Below are positions 26,252 to 35,304 of a stretch of DNA of 64,000 nucleotides, in pieces. Positions within the stretch are counted from its first letter, which is position 1; each line of letters starts with the position of its first letter. The notes beneath the pieces are model-generated. The model saw only the letters and a program-made list of their open reading frames with translations, was not told the origin of the DNA and made no database searches. Source of the DNA: CAYJPA01 sp964371945 (GTDB taxonomy: Bacteria; Chloroflexota; Chloroflexia; Thermomicrobiales; UBA6265); NCBI GenBank assembly GCA_964371945.1, contig CAYJPA010000005.1:1-64000 (forward strand). The letters run 5' to 3'. The position numbers and the translations under genes are program-made.

Positions 26252-27279
26252 CAACCTTGCCTGATAGCACCGACTTCAACAACGTTGGGTTCGTTGCGAC
26301 CGCTCGCCCCGTGTTTGTCGTCGGTGCTCCGCGATCGGGCGTGAGTCTGCTGACCTTGAGCCTGGGGCAACATGTGAATCTGCTGCAGGTGATTGAAACG
26401 AATTGGTTCGAGCGGTTGGCAATCGGTCTGCAGCACGCCTACACGGCAGGGATTGCTCCTCGCGAAACATCTCAACTCGACGCGTCTGGCGTCGGCGTGA
26501 GTGACTTCTCTGCTTACTTTGGTGATGCGGTCAATCGCCTTGTGCTCGGATCGATCGATGACGCCTCGACCCGCTTGGTTGAACCGCAGCCACGCTGGCT
26601 GGACGGTTCGGCCAGCCATGCCCAGCACCTCTATCCAATTATGCGGCTCTTCCCGCGAGCGAAGGTGATCCACGTCTTTCGAGAGGTCGAAGAGGTTGTG
26701 GCTTCCCTTACCAACACCGCCACCAAGCGCGTTTACAAAACCCGCTTCACTGAGCACGAACCGGATGAAGCGATTGAGCAATGGGTTGGATCGGTCAATG
26801 CTTGCGTGGAAGCCGAGCGAGCGTATGGCTCAGATACCGTGATGCGGGTTCGACGCCAGGATCTGGTAGCCCGGCCAGAAGAGGTAATCGGCCAATGCCT
26901 AGCATTCATCGACGAGCCCTTTGATCGGGCCTGCTTACGGGCGTTTCGACCGCTCGAACGAGAAGCGAATTGTTCGAATGGACAACCTTCGTTGCGGGTG
27001 GTTCAGCAGCGCGTCGGGGTCCCGCCGCGGGTAGCGCAATTGAGTAAGGAACTGTTTGACGAGGGAACTCCTTGCTACCTAAGGGATGAGCAGCTGGTTT
27101 TGAAGATGGAGCTTGCGTTCGGAGAATGGTGCGATCGCGAGCAACGCGCCATTAAGAATGTTGGTCACAAAACACCTAAGTCGGGTTCGAGCCCGAAAGA
27201 GAGTGTCCGATCGCGTAGAATATTGATTCCGATTCGGTTGCGGAACCTACCAGCTCTCAGGCGGCTCATGAAATCGTAA
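26239..27279 (+). CDS. PAPS-dependent sulfotransferase family protein
   Basis: This 346-residue protein has a P-loop-like 5'-phosphosulfate motif, VGAPRSGVSLL (about 28-38), and a 3'-phosphate motif, VIHVFREVEEVVASL, as in bacterial carbohydrate and Stf0-type sulfotransferases (family pattern G-x-PRSGTTLL and RDPRDV). Several positions deviate, for example V in place of T after SG. It would move sulfate from PAPS to a glycan hydroxyl or amine. It is co-transcribed with a glycosyltransferase and the QueC-like paralogs. The C-terminal 60 residues are basic and poorly conserved. Confidence 0.82.
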   Translation: MAGLTTLPDSTDFNNVGFVATARPVFVVGAPRSGVSLLTLSLGQHVNLLQVIETNWFERLAIGLQHAYTAGIAPRETSQLDASGVGVSDFSAYFGDAVNRLVLGSIDDASTRLVEPQPRWLDGSASHAQHLYPIMRLFPRAKVIHVFREVEEVVASLTNTATKRVYKTRFTEHEPDEAIEQWVGSVNACVEAERAYGSDTVMRVRRQDLVARPEEVIGQCLAFIDEPFDRACLRAFRPLEREANCSNGQPSLRVVQQRVGVPPRVAQLSKELFDEGTPCYLRDEQLVLKMELAFGEWCDREQRAIKNVGHKTPKSGSSPKESVRSRRILIPIRLRNLPALRRLMKS

Positions 27280-27303
27280 GCAACGAGAAGAGTGTGACGT
27301 TCC

Positions 27304-28812
27304 TTGGACGAACAGACAAACATAAGCGAACCGGGATCCAAGCCACCGCTGCAAGTGACCGTGCTGCCATTGGAGCTCGGCGGTGATCAGGTCACGTTTT
27401 CTTGGACGCAGAGCGAACCAAACCAATTCCAAATTCAAAATAGCTTCTTTTTTCGGTACGAGCATCTGGACGTGTCGAGCTTCTCGGTTGAGCTCTTTTA
27501 TGAAATCTTTCTTGCACTGCAGATCAGGGTCTATGCCGGCTACGTTCAACGAGTGGAGCTTGTCTTCCCATCGCCGGTTCCCAAATACAGTGCCGAATAT
27601 TGGTTAGCCTTCAACCAAGCGACCAGCGTGACGGTGAGCCCACTCTCAGCAGAGGGCGGCTACAACCCATGGACCGGAGCTCCGGTCCTGTTCGAGCAGC
27701 CACGGAAAGCAGCGGTCTTTTTTGGAGGAGGCAAGGACAGTGTCCTTGCGACTTGCCTGCTGTCCGAGATGTACGGCCCGGATGAAGTCGTAGCGGTTCA
27801 GTTCGTCGCCGCGCTTCGCAGCGATCCCAAACTTATCGGCTACCTCGAGACACGGCAAGAGCAACTCATGCTGAAACCCGCACGGGAGGTGCTCGGAGTA
27901 GCTACGCAGAGAGTTTGGACGAACTATCAGTCGATTTTCCGCAAGGAGGGATATTCGCTCCGGCCCAATCTCGAGCTGTTTACAGTTGGATCCATGCCAG
28001 CCTTGCTCGCTTGGGGCGTTCAAGTTTCGACTATCAGTTTCAGCTGGACGACGTACTCCCTGTTGCGATACGCGGACGGGCTACCCGTCTACCGATATGC
28101 ACGCTCGCGGCACGAGGCGCTCGAATTGCAAGGTCGTCATTTCAACGCGGTGCTTGGGGTGCCCCTCACCTTCACCAATGTCACGTTTCCGTTCAACGCT
28201 TTGCTGGTCTACTGGTTGATTGCCGAACGCTATCCGAAGGCACTGCCACATGTCGTGATGTGCACTGTCGCGGGTGTCGATCGACGCTGGTGTTATCAGT
28301 GCAAGAAGTGCTGGCTCTACGGATTCCTGGGACTCGCGACCGGAATCATCGACTCAAGATTCGACTACAACCAACTACTGTCGGAATCTCGCTTTATGAA
28401 AACACTCATCGACTATTCGGCGACCGGCGTTGAACCAACCGAGCTCGGCAACGTGCGCTGGGTGATCGATTTCTCGAACAAACGAAGCTTCATCATGTGC
28501 TGCCATATGATCGCGCGCATCGATCTGGACGATCTTTCGGTCAAGCTAGGCGATGTTGCACTTGCGAACCTTGCCCTTTTGAAGGCGCTTTATGGCAATA
28601 GGCTTTTCCCGGACTTCGAAGCTGTTCCTCGTGTCACGCTGGACGTTTTGGGCACCGAAATCGGACCGAAGCTCGCGCGAATCGCCGCTGAGCATTTTGA
28701 GATTATCGATCACGTACCCGGGCCGTGGTTCGCCGGGAATATGCCGATAAGCTATCCATTCCATGAACGAATGCCTTTGCCGGTCGATGCGCTGGAACAT
28801 CTAGCTAGGTGA
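27304..28812 (+). CDS. QueC-like PP-loop ATPase paralog 1
   Basis: This is a 502-residue member of a five-protein family confined here to this region. The N-domain (about 15-130) has TFSWTQSEPNQFQ, VELFYEIFLALQ and PSPVPKYSAEYW. The PP-loop is VFFGGGKDS (GGGKDS at 141-146), which in this superfamily binds ATP and yields AMP and pyrophosphate. RQEQLMLKPARE, TNYQSIFRKEGY and FTVGSMPALL follow. Cys320, 330, 333 and 336 form C-x9-C-x2-C-x2-C, close to the zinc site I recall for QueC (C-x8-C-x2-C-x2-C). The C-terminus has CCHMIARI and LYGNRLFP. The start is TTG at 27304. The function is not known; ATP-dependent activation of a carboxylate is inferred. Confidence 0.75.
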   Translation: MDEQTNISEPGSKPPLQVTVLPLELGGDQVTFSWTQSEPNQFQIQNSFFFRYEHLDVSSFSVELFYEIFLALQIRVYAGYVQRVELVFPSPVPKYSAEYWLAFNQATSVTVSPLSAEGGYNPWTGAPVLFEQPRKAAVFFGGGKDSVLATCLLSEMYGPDEVVAVQFVAALRSDPKLIGYLETRQEQLMLKPAREVLGVATQRVWTNYQSIFRKEGYSLRPNLELFTVGSMPALLAWGVQVSTISFSWTTYSLLRYADGLPVYRYARSRHEALELQGRHFNAVLGVPLTFTNVTFPFNALLVYWLIAERYPKALPHVVMCTVAGVDRRWCYQCKKCWLYGFLGLATGIIDSRFDYNQLLSESRFMKTLIDYSATGVEPTELGNVRWVIDFSNKRSFIMCCHMIARIDLDDLSVKLGDVALANLALLKALYGNRLFPDFEAVPRVTLDVLGTEIGPKLARIAAEHFEIIDHVPGPWFAGNMPISYPFHERMPLPVDALEHLAR

Positions 28813-28849
28813 ACGGAAATTAATACCGTGCGCCCGTTTTGAGGTCATC

Positions 28850-30313
28850 ATGGATGTCTGGATCGATCCACCGCGGATTGATGGAGAGACAGTCACATTT
28901 CGCTGGCGCCAAAGTGAGCTGAACCCGTTTCAGGAAGAGAATGCTTTCTTTTATCGCTATGAGGGACTAGATCTCAACCACTTCACAGTTGAGCTCTTTT
29001 ACGAGATCTTCCTGGCACTACAGCTCCGGGTTTTTACGGGTTACGCGGAGCGGGTCGAGCTGCACTTTCCGTCGTCCGTGCCTTCGTTTAGTGTCGACTA
29101 CTGGCGAACAATCCACCGTGCATCAAATGTCTCCATCGAACCGATCAAATACGGCGGGTACGACCCGTGGGCCGGTCAGCCGTCGTTAGTCGAGCGTCCC
29201 AAACGAGCGGCCGTCTTCTTCGGCGGCGGCAAGGACAGCACACTCGCAACCTGTCTCCTTTCCGAGATCTATGGTCCCGATCAGGTGGTATTGATCCAGT
29301 TTGTTGGACCGTTGAGACGCAATCCGAAGCTGGCACGAGTGCTCGAGGACCGGCAAGAGAGGCTGATGCTCGAGCCGGCGCGGCGAAACCTCGGCGTCGC
29401 TACCCAGCGAGGCTGGACAAACTATCAGGCGATCTTCAGAAAAGAAGGGTACCGGCTGCGCCCGAATCTTGAGATCTACACGGTTGGTGGATTGCCCGCA
29501 CTCCTCTCGTGGGGTGTCGAACTCTGTTCATTCACCGCTCCCTACACGCTGATGACCGTGGATGAACGGCGAACAAGCGATGATCGCGTTCGTTACTCCC
29601 ACGCCCGGCCAGAGGGAGTTGCTCTCTTAAGCCGGCACTACACCGCGACGCTCGGAACGCCGATTCAAGTCACCAACGTTATCCTGCCGTTTCACATGTT
29701 GGCGGTTCATTGGCTTCTTGCCGAGCGGTATCCGCATGCCCTGAAGCAGATCGTTTCGTGCACGCTCGCCGGGCCAGACAAACGCTGGTGCCTTGACTGC
29801 GCAAAATGCACGCTCTTCGCCATATCGGGACTCTCGGTCTCGGTTCTCGATCCTGACTTCGATTACGACCGGTTCCTGACAACGTCTCACTTCATCAAGA
29901 GGCTGATCGCGCTCTCCGAATCCGGTGCTGAGCCAATCTTGCTCGGCAACTTCCCATGGATTCGCGGATTTATCGGCGGACCTCGAAGCTACATCCTGGC
30001 ATGCCACATGGTTGCGCGGATCGATCTGGAAGCGGTCGCGCCACATCTTGGTCATGAAGCGCTCGCAAACTTGGCAATGGTTCAGGCCATGTATGGAAAT
30101 CGCCTGTATCCGGCATTTGAGGAAATCCCACGCGTATTGCTCAATCTTCTTGGTGATGATCTCGGAGCGAGAATCGCCGAGGTCGTTGCCGAGCATTTCG
30201 AGATCGCTGACCGGCTTCCGGGCCCCGTTTACGCGGCGAATAGCCCGGCCTCGTATCAGTTCGATCGGCCAATCCAGTTGTCAGCCGCGACGCTGGAGCA
30301 CCTTCAGACATGA
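28850..30313 (+). CDS. QueC-like PP-loop ATPase paralog 2
   Basis: This 487-residue protein is collinear with its neighbours. The N-domain begins TFRWRQSELNPFQEEN, the PP-loop VFFGGGKDS has GGGKDS at 125-130, and DRQERLMLEPARR and TNYQAIFRKEGYRLRPNLEIYTVGG follow. The metal site is Cys304, 314, 317 and 320 (WCLDCAKC at its core). The C-terminus has ACHMVARI and MYGNRLYPAFEEIPR. It lacks the polar N-terminal extension of paralogs 1, 3 and 5. The start ATG is 37 bases after paralog 1, with GAGG five bases before it, and its stop overlaps paralog 3 (ATGA). Confidence 0.75.
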   Translation: MDVWIDPPRIDGETVTFRWRQSELNPFQEENAFFYRYEGLDLNHFTVELFYEIFLALQLRVFTGYAERVELHFPSSVPSFSVDYWRTIHRASNVSIEPIKYGGYDPWAGQPSLVERPKRAAVFFGGGKDSTLATCLLSEIYGPDQVVLIQFVGPLRRNPKLARVLEDRQERLMLEPARRNLGVATQRGWTNYQAIFRKEGYRLRPNLEIYTVGGLPALLSWGVELCSFTAPYTLMTVDERRTSDDRVRYSHARPEGVALLSRHYTATLGTPIQVTNVILPFHMLAVHWLLAERYPHALKQIVSCTLAGPDKRWCLDCAKCTLFAISGLSVSVLDPDFDYDRFLTTSHFIKRLIALSESGAEPILLGNFPWIRGFIGGPRSYILACHMVARIDLEAVAPHLGHEALANLAMVQAMYGNRLYPAFEEIPRVLLNLLGDDLGARIAEVVAEHFEIADRLPGPVYAANSPASYQFDRPIQLSAATLEHLQT

Positions 30314-31833
30314 AGGACGAGGGCCCAACGTCAAAGACTGATCAGGATCTTGAAACTGCAGAGTCGTTGCGAGTTTGGGTTGAACTGCCAGTAATTGAAG
30401 GCGAAACAGTGACCTTCCGTTGGGCCCAGAGCGACGCAAATCCATTTCAACATCAGAATTGCTTCTTTTTTCGGTATGAAGGCATCGATCTGACCGCGTA
30501 CTCGGTCGAACTCCTTTACGAGATGTTTCTCGCGCTGCAACTTCGTGTGTTTGTTGGTTACAAGCGCCGCGTTCAAATCGAGTTTCCGACACCCCTGCCT
30601 GAGTTCAGCGCGGCGTACTGGCTGATGTTCCATGACGCGACCAATATCACTATTGCCTCCGCGTCGTCGCCTGGTGGATACAATCCGTGGCGAAGCCAAC
30701 CGATTGAATCGGTGCGCAGAAAGCGCTCGGCTGTCTTTTATGGGGGCGGGAAGGACAGTCTCCTAGCAACTTGCCTGTTGTCTGAGCTCTATGGTTCCGA
30801 CGAAGTATTGCTCGTGCAATTCGTCGGCCCGTTGCGCAACAGAGCAAGCTTGATGCGGTTCCTAGAGGAGCGACAAGAGAGGCTGATGCTTGAGCCAGCC
30901 AGGCGTCAGCTCGGCGTTTCCACGCAAAGGGTTTGGACGGATTTTCAGGCAAACCATCGCGAAGTGGGATATCCGCTGCGACCACATCTTGAGTTGTACA
31001 CGGTGGGTGCGCTGCCAGCACTTTTGTTTTGGGGTGCGCAACTTGCGACCTTCAGTATTAGCTGGAGCTCGTATGAGATATCGCGAGACTCCCGTGGAGG
31101 ACAGGTCTTCCGGTACTCCCGGTCGCGCCCGGAGGTGTTGGCGACCCAGAGCCGGCACTACCAGGTGACACTCGGCGTGCCAATCGAGGTCACGAACATC
31201 GTTCTCCCATTCAACTCGTTGCTGGTCCACTGGCTGCTTGCCGAACGATATCCGGAAGCCCTGAAGCTGATTGTGTCGTGTACCATCGCCGGGGTCACCG
31301 AACGCTGGTGCTATCAGTGCGAGAAGTGCGCTTTCTTTGCCATGTGCGGTCTCTCCACCGGGATGCTGGCGACTGACTTCGACTACGACTATTTTCTGAC
31401 AGATTCGCGTTTTATCAAAAAGCAGATCGCTTATGCTGAGTCGGGTGTCGAACCCACGTTGCTTGGAAACGTTCCGTGGACCTCGGATTTCTTCATCGGA
31501 CCACGGAGCTATTTGCTGGGTTGCCATATGTTAGCCAGAATCGAGCCCGACGAGCTTCCGATCAAACTCAGTGCCCCGGCGCTCGTGAATCTCGCTATGT
31601 TGCGTGGCATGTACGGCAATCGCTTGTACCCGGGCAATGAAACAGTGCCACGCGAAACATTGGATGTGCTCGGTGCGGAGCTCGGACCAAAGATCACGAC
31701 AATTGCAGCGGAGCACTTCGAGATCGCGGATCAGTTCCCCTCACCTGCCTATTCCGGCAATGACCCAACGGAGTTTCAGTTCAACCCGCCGATGGAACCG
31801 AAGCTAGCAACGCTGGATCATATTCGGACATGA
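30310..31833 (+). CDS. QueC-like PP-loop ATPase paralog 3
   Basis: This is a 507-residue family member with a 25-residue polar N-terminal extension. TFRWAQSDANPFQ opens the N-domain, the PP-loop is VFYGGGKDS (GGGKDS at 145-150), and the Cys site is 324, 334, 337 and 340 (RWCYQCEKC). GCHMLARI and MYGNRLYPGNE appear near the C-terminus. It is translationally coupled on both sides: its ATG overlaps the paralog 2 stop and its stop overlaps the UDP-sugar dehydrogenase ATG, each by four bases. This coupling is the strongest evidence linking the family to nucleotide-sugar metabolism. Confidence 0.75.
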   Translation: MKDEGPTSKTDQDLETAESLRVWVELPVIEGETVTFRWAQSDANPFQHQNCFFFRYEGIDLTAYSVELLYEMFLALQLRVFVGYKRRVQIEFPTPLPEFSAAYWLMFHDATNITIASASSPGGYNPWRSQPIESVRRKRSAVFYGGGKDSLLATCLLSELYGSDEVLLVQFVGPLRNRASLMRFLEERQERLMLEPARRQLGVSTQRVWTDFQANHREVGYPLRPHLELYTVGALPALLFWGAQLATFSISWSSYEISRDSRGGQVFRYSRSRPEVLATQSRHYQVTLGVPIEVTNIVLPFNSLLVHWLLAERYPEALKLIVSCTIAGVTERWCYQCEKCAFFAMCGLSTGMLATDFDYDYFLTDSRFIKKQIAYAESGVEPTLLGNVPWTSDFFIGPRSYLLGCHMLARIEPDELPIKLSAPALVNLAMLRGMYGNRLYPGNETVPRETLDVLGAELGPKITTIAAEHFEIADQFPSPAYSGNDPTEFQFNPPMEPKLATLDHIRT

Positions 31834-33236
31834 CCGCTCAACTCGTTCAATCGCCGCGATTCGCGGTTGACGTGGAGGATTTGCCCGTGGCCCCACCGGA
31901 CTCGTTGCTAACCCGATTATCTAGCCGTCACAGCGTTGTCGGAATCGTTGGTCTGGGTCATGTCGGAATGCCGCTGGCCGCGGAAGTCGCTCGCGCCGGG
32001 TCTGCGACAATCGGATTCGATATCAATCCGAACATCATCGACGGACTGAACGCGGGCCGCAGCCACATCGGTGACGTGCCGTCGTCAACGATTGCAGAGC
32101 TCGTCGACGCCGGCCGGTTGCGCGGTGCCACTGACTTCAGAGAGCTGGCAAACTGCGATGTCGTCATCATTTGTGTGCCGACCCCCCTCTCAAAAGTCAA
32201 AGACCCCGATCTTTCGTACGTCGTGGTCGCCGCACGATCCCTGAGCTCGGTCCTGCGAAGCGGACAGCTCGTGATTCTCGAAAGCACCACCTATCCTGGC
32301 ACCACCCGGGACGTGGTGCTGCCGATACTCGAAGAATCGGGGCTTCGCGTTGGATCAGATTTCCACCTCTGCTTCAGTCCCGAGCGCGTCGACCCAGGCA
32401 ATCAAACATGGACCATCCCCACCACGCCGAAGTTAGTCGGTGGTACCACCTCCGCCTGCCTTGATGCAGGTGTTGCGTTTTACAGCACGTTTGTTGAGAC
32501 TCTCATACCGGTAACAAGTGTCGAAGTGGCAGAGCTTGCAAAGGTATATGAAAACACATTCCGCATGGTCAACATTGCCCTGGCCAACGAACTGGCGTTG
32601 GTTTGTTCGCGGCTCAAACTCGATGTTTGGGAGGTGATCGACGCGGCAGCATCGAAGCCATTCGGCTTCATGCGATTCAGTCCCGGACCCGGGCTCGGCG
32701 GTCATTGCATCCCGCTTGATCCCCACTACCTCTCCTGGAAAATGGAGACGCTTGAATTCAAGACTCGGCTGATCGATCTGGCGGGAGAAATTAATGCTCA
32801 GATGCCGGCGGCAGTGATTTCGCTGGTAAACGACGCGTTGAATGAGGAAGCGCGCGCGATTCGCGGGAGCTCAATTCTCGTTCTCGGAATTGCCTATAAG
32901 CCCGATATCGCGGATTATCGGGAAAGTCCCGCGTTGGAGATCATTCGGCTCTTGCAGGAGCGTGGTGCTGAAGTGTCGTATCACGATCCACTTTGTCTAG
33001 AGATCGAAATGGGAGCAATTGCTCGAATGCCGGATCTACCGATGCGGAGCGTCGAGTTATCCGACGAGCTGATCCGTTCATCGCACGCGATCATCGTGGT
33101 CACCAACCACACGGAGTTCGATTTTCAGCGGTTCATGAACTCCGCAAAGCTCATCGTCGACACAAGGGGCGCATTTCGTGGGATGTCGGGCTCCGCTCGG
33201 GTAGTAGGACTCTCTGGTCACATCGAGGCAAAATAG
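31830..33236 (+). CDS. UDP-sugar (probably UDP-HexNAc) 6-dehydrogenase
   Basis: This 468-residue protein of the UDP-glucose/GDP-mannose dehydrogenase family has an NAD-binding motif VGIVGLGHVGMPLA (about 32-45), SPERVDPGN, the central-helix segment VYENTFRMVNIALANEL, and the catalytic Cys in GPGLGGHCIPLDPHYLSWK. SPER-x-DPGN and the GGHCIPLDPHYL form are typical of the WbpA/UDP-N-acetylglucosamine 6-dehydrogenase branch. It oxidises C6 of a UDP-sugar twice to the uronate using NAD+. The first 30 residues are an extra N-terminal extension. It is the last gene of the operon. The exact sugar (GlcNAc, GalNAc or Glc) is not proven. Confidence 0.88.
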   Translation: MTAQLVQSPRFAVDVEDLPVAPPDSLLTRLSSRHSVVGIVGLGHVGMPLAAEVARAGSATIGFDINPNIIDGLNAGRSHIGDVPSSTIAELVDAGRLRGATDFRELANCDVVIICVPTPLSKVKDPDLSYVVVAARSLSSVLRSGQLVILESTTYPGTTRDVVLPILEESGLRVGSDFHLCFSPERVDPGNQTWTIPTTPKLVGGTTSACLDAGVAFYSTFVETLIPVTSVEVAELAKVYENTFRMVNIALANELALVCSRLKLDVWEVIDAAASKPFGFMRFSPGPGLGGHCIPLDPHYLSWKMETLEFKTRLIDLAGEINAQMPAAVISLVNDALNEEARAIRGSSILVLGIAYKPDIADYRESPALEIIRLLQERGAEVSYHDPLCLEIEMGAIARMPDLPMRSVELSDELIRSSHAIIVVTNHTEFDFQRFMNSAKLIVDTRGAFRGMSGSARVVGLSGHIEAK

Positions 33237-33258
33237 CAGTCTAGGCTTCGTGCACCGA

Positions 33259-33294
33259 GAAAGGGTCGGCGCTCTTTGAGCGGCCGGCCCTTTC
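33259..33294. terminator. Hairpin after the dehydrogenase operon
   Basis: GAAAGGGTCGGC (33259-33270) pairs with GCCGGCCCTTTC (33283-33294) over 12 bp with one G-T wobble, with a GCTC-TTT-GAGC inner stem. It lies between converging genes. No T-tract follows on either strand, so termination may be factor-assisted. Confidence 0.55.
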
Positions 33295-33322
33295 GCCTGT
33301 GCAACTTAAGCTGATCCGACGG

Positions 33323-33664
33323 CTAGCTGGTTTCGCTCGGCTTCGACCGCCGAATGCGAGTCGCGATCACGGCTGCCGCGCCGCCGATGACGGCCGCTGG
33401 GCCCCAGCTTCGTCCGCTGTCTTGTTCGCCGATTCCTGTGCTCGGAAGCACGATGACTGGGTCTTCGTCGTCGTAGATATCATCGTAACTATCATCCTGG
33501 AAACGGCCCGAGAACGATCCCTTCGGGGCCGGAGCAGCGCGCAGCTTGTCAGCCATAGAAGTAGCAACGGTCAGCGACATTCCCAGCGCGGCCATACCCT
33601 TGATGAATGCGCGACGGTCAATTCGACCACGCTGATACGCGGAAACCAATTCATTTCTTGTCAT
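33323..33664 (-). CDS. Small Tat-exported protein with LPSTG sortase anchor
   Basis: This 113-residue protein has an N-terminus with RIDRRAFIKGMAALGMSLTVATS, a twin-arginine signal (DRRAFIKG). The mature part is short and acidic (SYDDIYDDEDP) and is followed by LPSTG, a hydrophobic stretch (WGPAAVIGGAAAVIA) and the basic tail TRIRRSK, the order of a sortase cell-wall anchor. The ATG at 33664 was chosen because the frame upstream to 33715 contains a TTGACA -35 element and no signal logic. It lies between the two groups of QueC-like genes, so it may be an acceptor or scaffold on the surface. No known homolog was recognised. Confidence 0.72.
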   Translation of the reverse strand: MTRNELVSAYQRGRIDRRAFIKGMAALGMSLTVATSMADKLRAAPAPKGSFSGRFQDDSYDDIYDDEDPVIVLPSTGIGEQDSGRSWGPAAVIGGAAAVIATRIRRSKPSETS

Positions 33665-33709
33665 AGCAGCCCTCACCGTTCCCGAAATGTTTCGCGCGTA
33701 GGTGCGAAT

Positions 33710-33715
33710 TGTCAA
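33710..33715 (-). promoter_or_regulatory. -35 element (TTGACA) upstream of the LPSTG gene
   Basis: A perfect TTGACA lies on the minus strand about 46 bases before the ATG at 33664. The -10 seventeen bases on (AAACAT) is weak. The element supports the internal start. Confidence 0.4.
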
Positions 33716-33801
33716 TACTCAACGTGATACTACCAACCTACCTCAGATGACGCAAGTCTTTTGACCTGCTTTCCGTTCATTGCGTCCAAAACCACTCCGC
33801 A

Positions 33802-35262
33802 TTAAGCACGGATATGCGAAAGTTCGGACATCTTGGTCGGCATGATCTGGTTCAGACCAAACTCAGCGGGCTCGTTGCCGACACTAAGTGGCGCCGAGAT
33901 CTCCTCAACAGTCTCGATGTGGTCACCGATCATCGATGCAATCTGTTCCGCATCCGAAAATCCAAGCCGGGGGACAACACATCTCGGCATCTCATCCAGG
34001 TGCGGAAGTGCACGATTCCCAAACATGGCTCTTAACGTCGTTAGGTTTGCCAACGCGTTGTCGCCCAATTGGTCGTCAATCAAGTGAGTTTTCGCTCCTG
34101 CAACCACGTGACAGAGATTCTGGAAGCCGGTTGGGATGCCCAACAACTCCGAATACGGCACATTCCCTTCCGCGGAAAGCTCCACGCCTGATTCCGCGTA
34201 TTCGACGATCCGCCGGAGATATCGAGCTTGATCGAAGAGGCGATTGTAGTCAAAATGCGGATCGATTGTGCCAGAACAGAGACTGTAGAGAGCATGCATC
34301 ACGCACTTGCGGCAGTCGTAGCACCATCGCTGGTCGATCTCGCCAAGTGTGCAGCTTGTCATGAATTCGATCGCCCGTGGATATCGCTTTGCAACGAGCA
34401 AATAGCCGGTCCATGGAGAAAGCAAGGAGTTGATATTCGTCACCGTCAAATCGAGATCGAATACGCGCCGGTAGTGAGTCTGAAGTGTCTTGAGAACCTC
34501 GGGCCGGGAATTCTCCCTGAGAAACTTCGCGGAACCATCCGGCAGCCTGACAACCGGAAAGTCGGGCCACTCATACGAGAGGTTGGCGAGCGGAGCTCGC
34601 CACTCGAGCAAGGCGGGTAGTGCTCCCGCGGTGTAAAGCTCGATCTCTGGTCGTTGCGCGTCGGCGCTCCGCAGAAATATGGCCTGGTAATCTGTCCAGG
34701 ATCGCTGGCTGCTCACACCCATCCGCTCCCGCGCGGGTTTGAGCATCAGCCCTTCCTGGCGCAACTCCAGGCGCAACGCGAGCTCACGTCTTGGTCGAAT
34801 CGGTCCCACACACTGAATGAGAACCACATTCTCCGATCCGTAGAGCTCGGAGAAGAGACAGGCCGCGGCCAGGCTGTCCTTGCCGCCTCCATAGAATATG
34901 GCCACGGTTCCCGGCCGGGATTCCAGCGTGCCAGTCTCACGCAACGGCGACCGCGGACCAGCCAAAAGCGGTGACGCCGTCACATTGTTGGCCCCGTGAT
35001 AGGCCCGCCAGTAATCGAATGACCATTCAGAGACCGGCTCCGAGAACATCAACTCGACCGGTTCGTCAAAAGCGCCAAAAACCTTGAGCTGCAGAGCCAA
35101 GAACATTTCGTCAAAGACCGCATTGCTGTATCGCGAAAGATCGATCCCTTCAAACCGAAAGCAAAATTCGTTGGCCAGTTGAAACGGGTTCGCTTCGCTC
35201 TGTGTCCATGCCAAACGAACACGATCGCCCTCGATGCGGGGCGCTGGAATCTCGACCTTCAC
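33802..35262 (-). CDS. QueC-like PP-loop ATPase paralog 4 (most divergent)
   Basis: This is a 486-residue family member starting at GTG after GAGGGG. RLAWTQSEANPFQ, FCFRFEGIDLSRY and DEMFLALQLKVF match the N-domain. The PP-loop is IFYGGGKDS (GGGKDS at 125-130) and the Cys site is 304, 314, 317 and 320 (RWCYDCRKC). It differs from the others in lacking the GGYxPW segment before the PP-loop and in having LCHVVAGAK where the rest have CHMVARI. It lies downstream of paralog 5 by 42 bases on the minus strand, facing the plus-strand operon across the LPSTG gene. It may have a distinct substrate. Confidence 0.73.
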   Translation of the reverse strand: MKVEIPAPRIEGDRVRLAWTQSEANPFQLANEFCFRFEGIDLSRYSNAVFDEMFLALQLKVFGAFDEPVELMFSEPVSEWSFDYWRAYHGANNVTASPLLAGPRSPLRETGTLESRPGTVAIFYGGGKDSLAAACLFSELYGSENVVLIQCVGPIRPRRELALRLELRQEGLMLKPARERMGVSSQRSWTDYQAIFLRSADAQRPEIELYTAGALPALLEWRAPLANLSYEWPDFPVVRLPDGSAKFLRENSRPEVLKTLQTHYRRVFDLDLTVTNINSLLSPWTGYLLVAKRYPRAIEFMTSCTLGEIDQRWCYDCRKCVMHALYSLCSGTIDPHFDYNRLFDQARYLRRIVEYAESGVELSAEGNVPYSELLGIPTGFQNLCHVVAGAKTHLIDDQLGDNALANLTTLRAMFGNRALPHLDEMPRCVVPRLGFSDAEQIASMIGDHIETVEEISAPLSVGNEPAEFGLNQIMPTKMSELSHIRA

Positions 35263-35304
35263 AATACCCCTCGTTCTTGCTATCGCACCGGGGACCCCTG
35301 CCGT

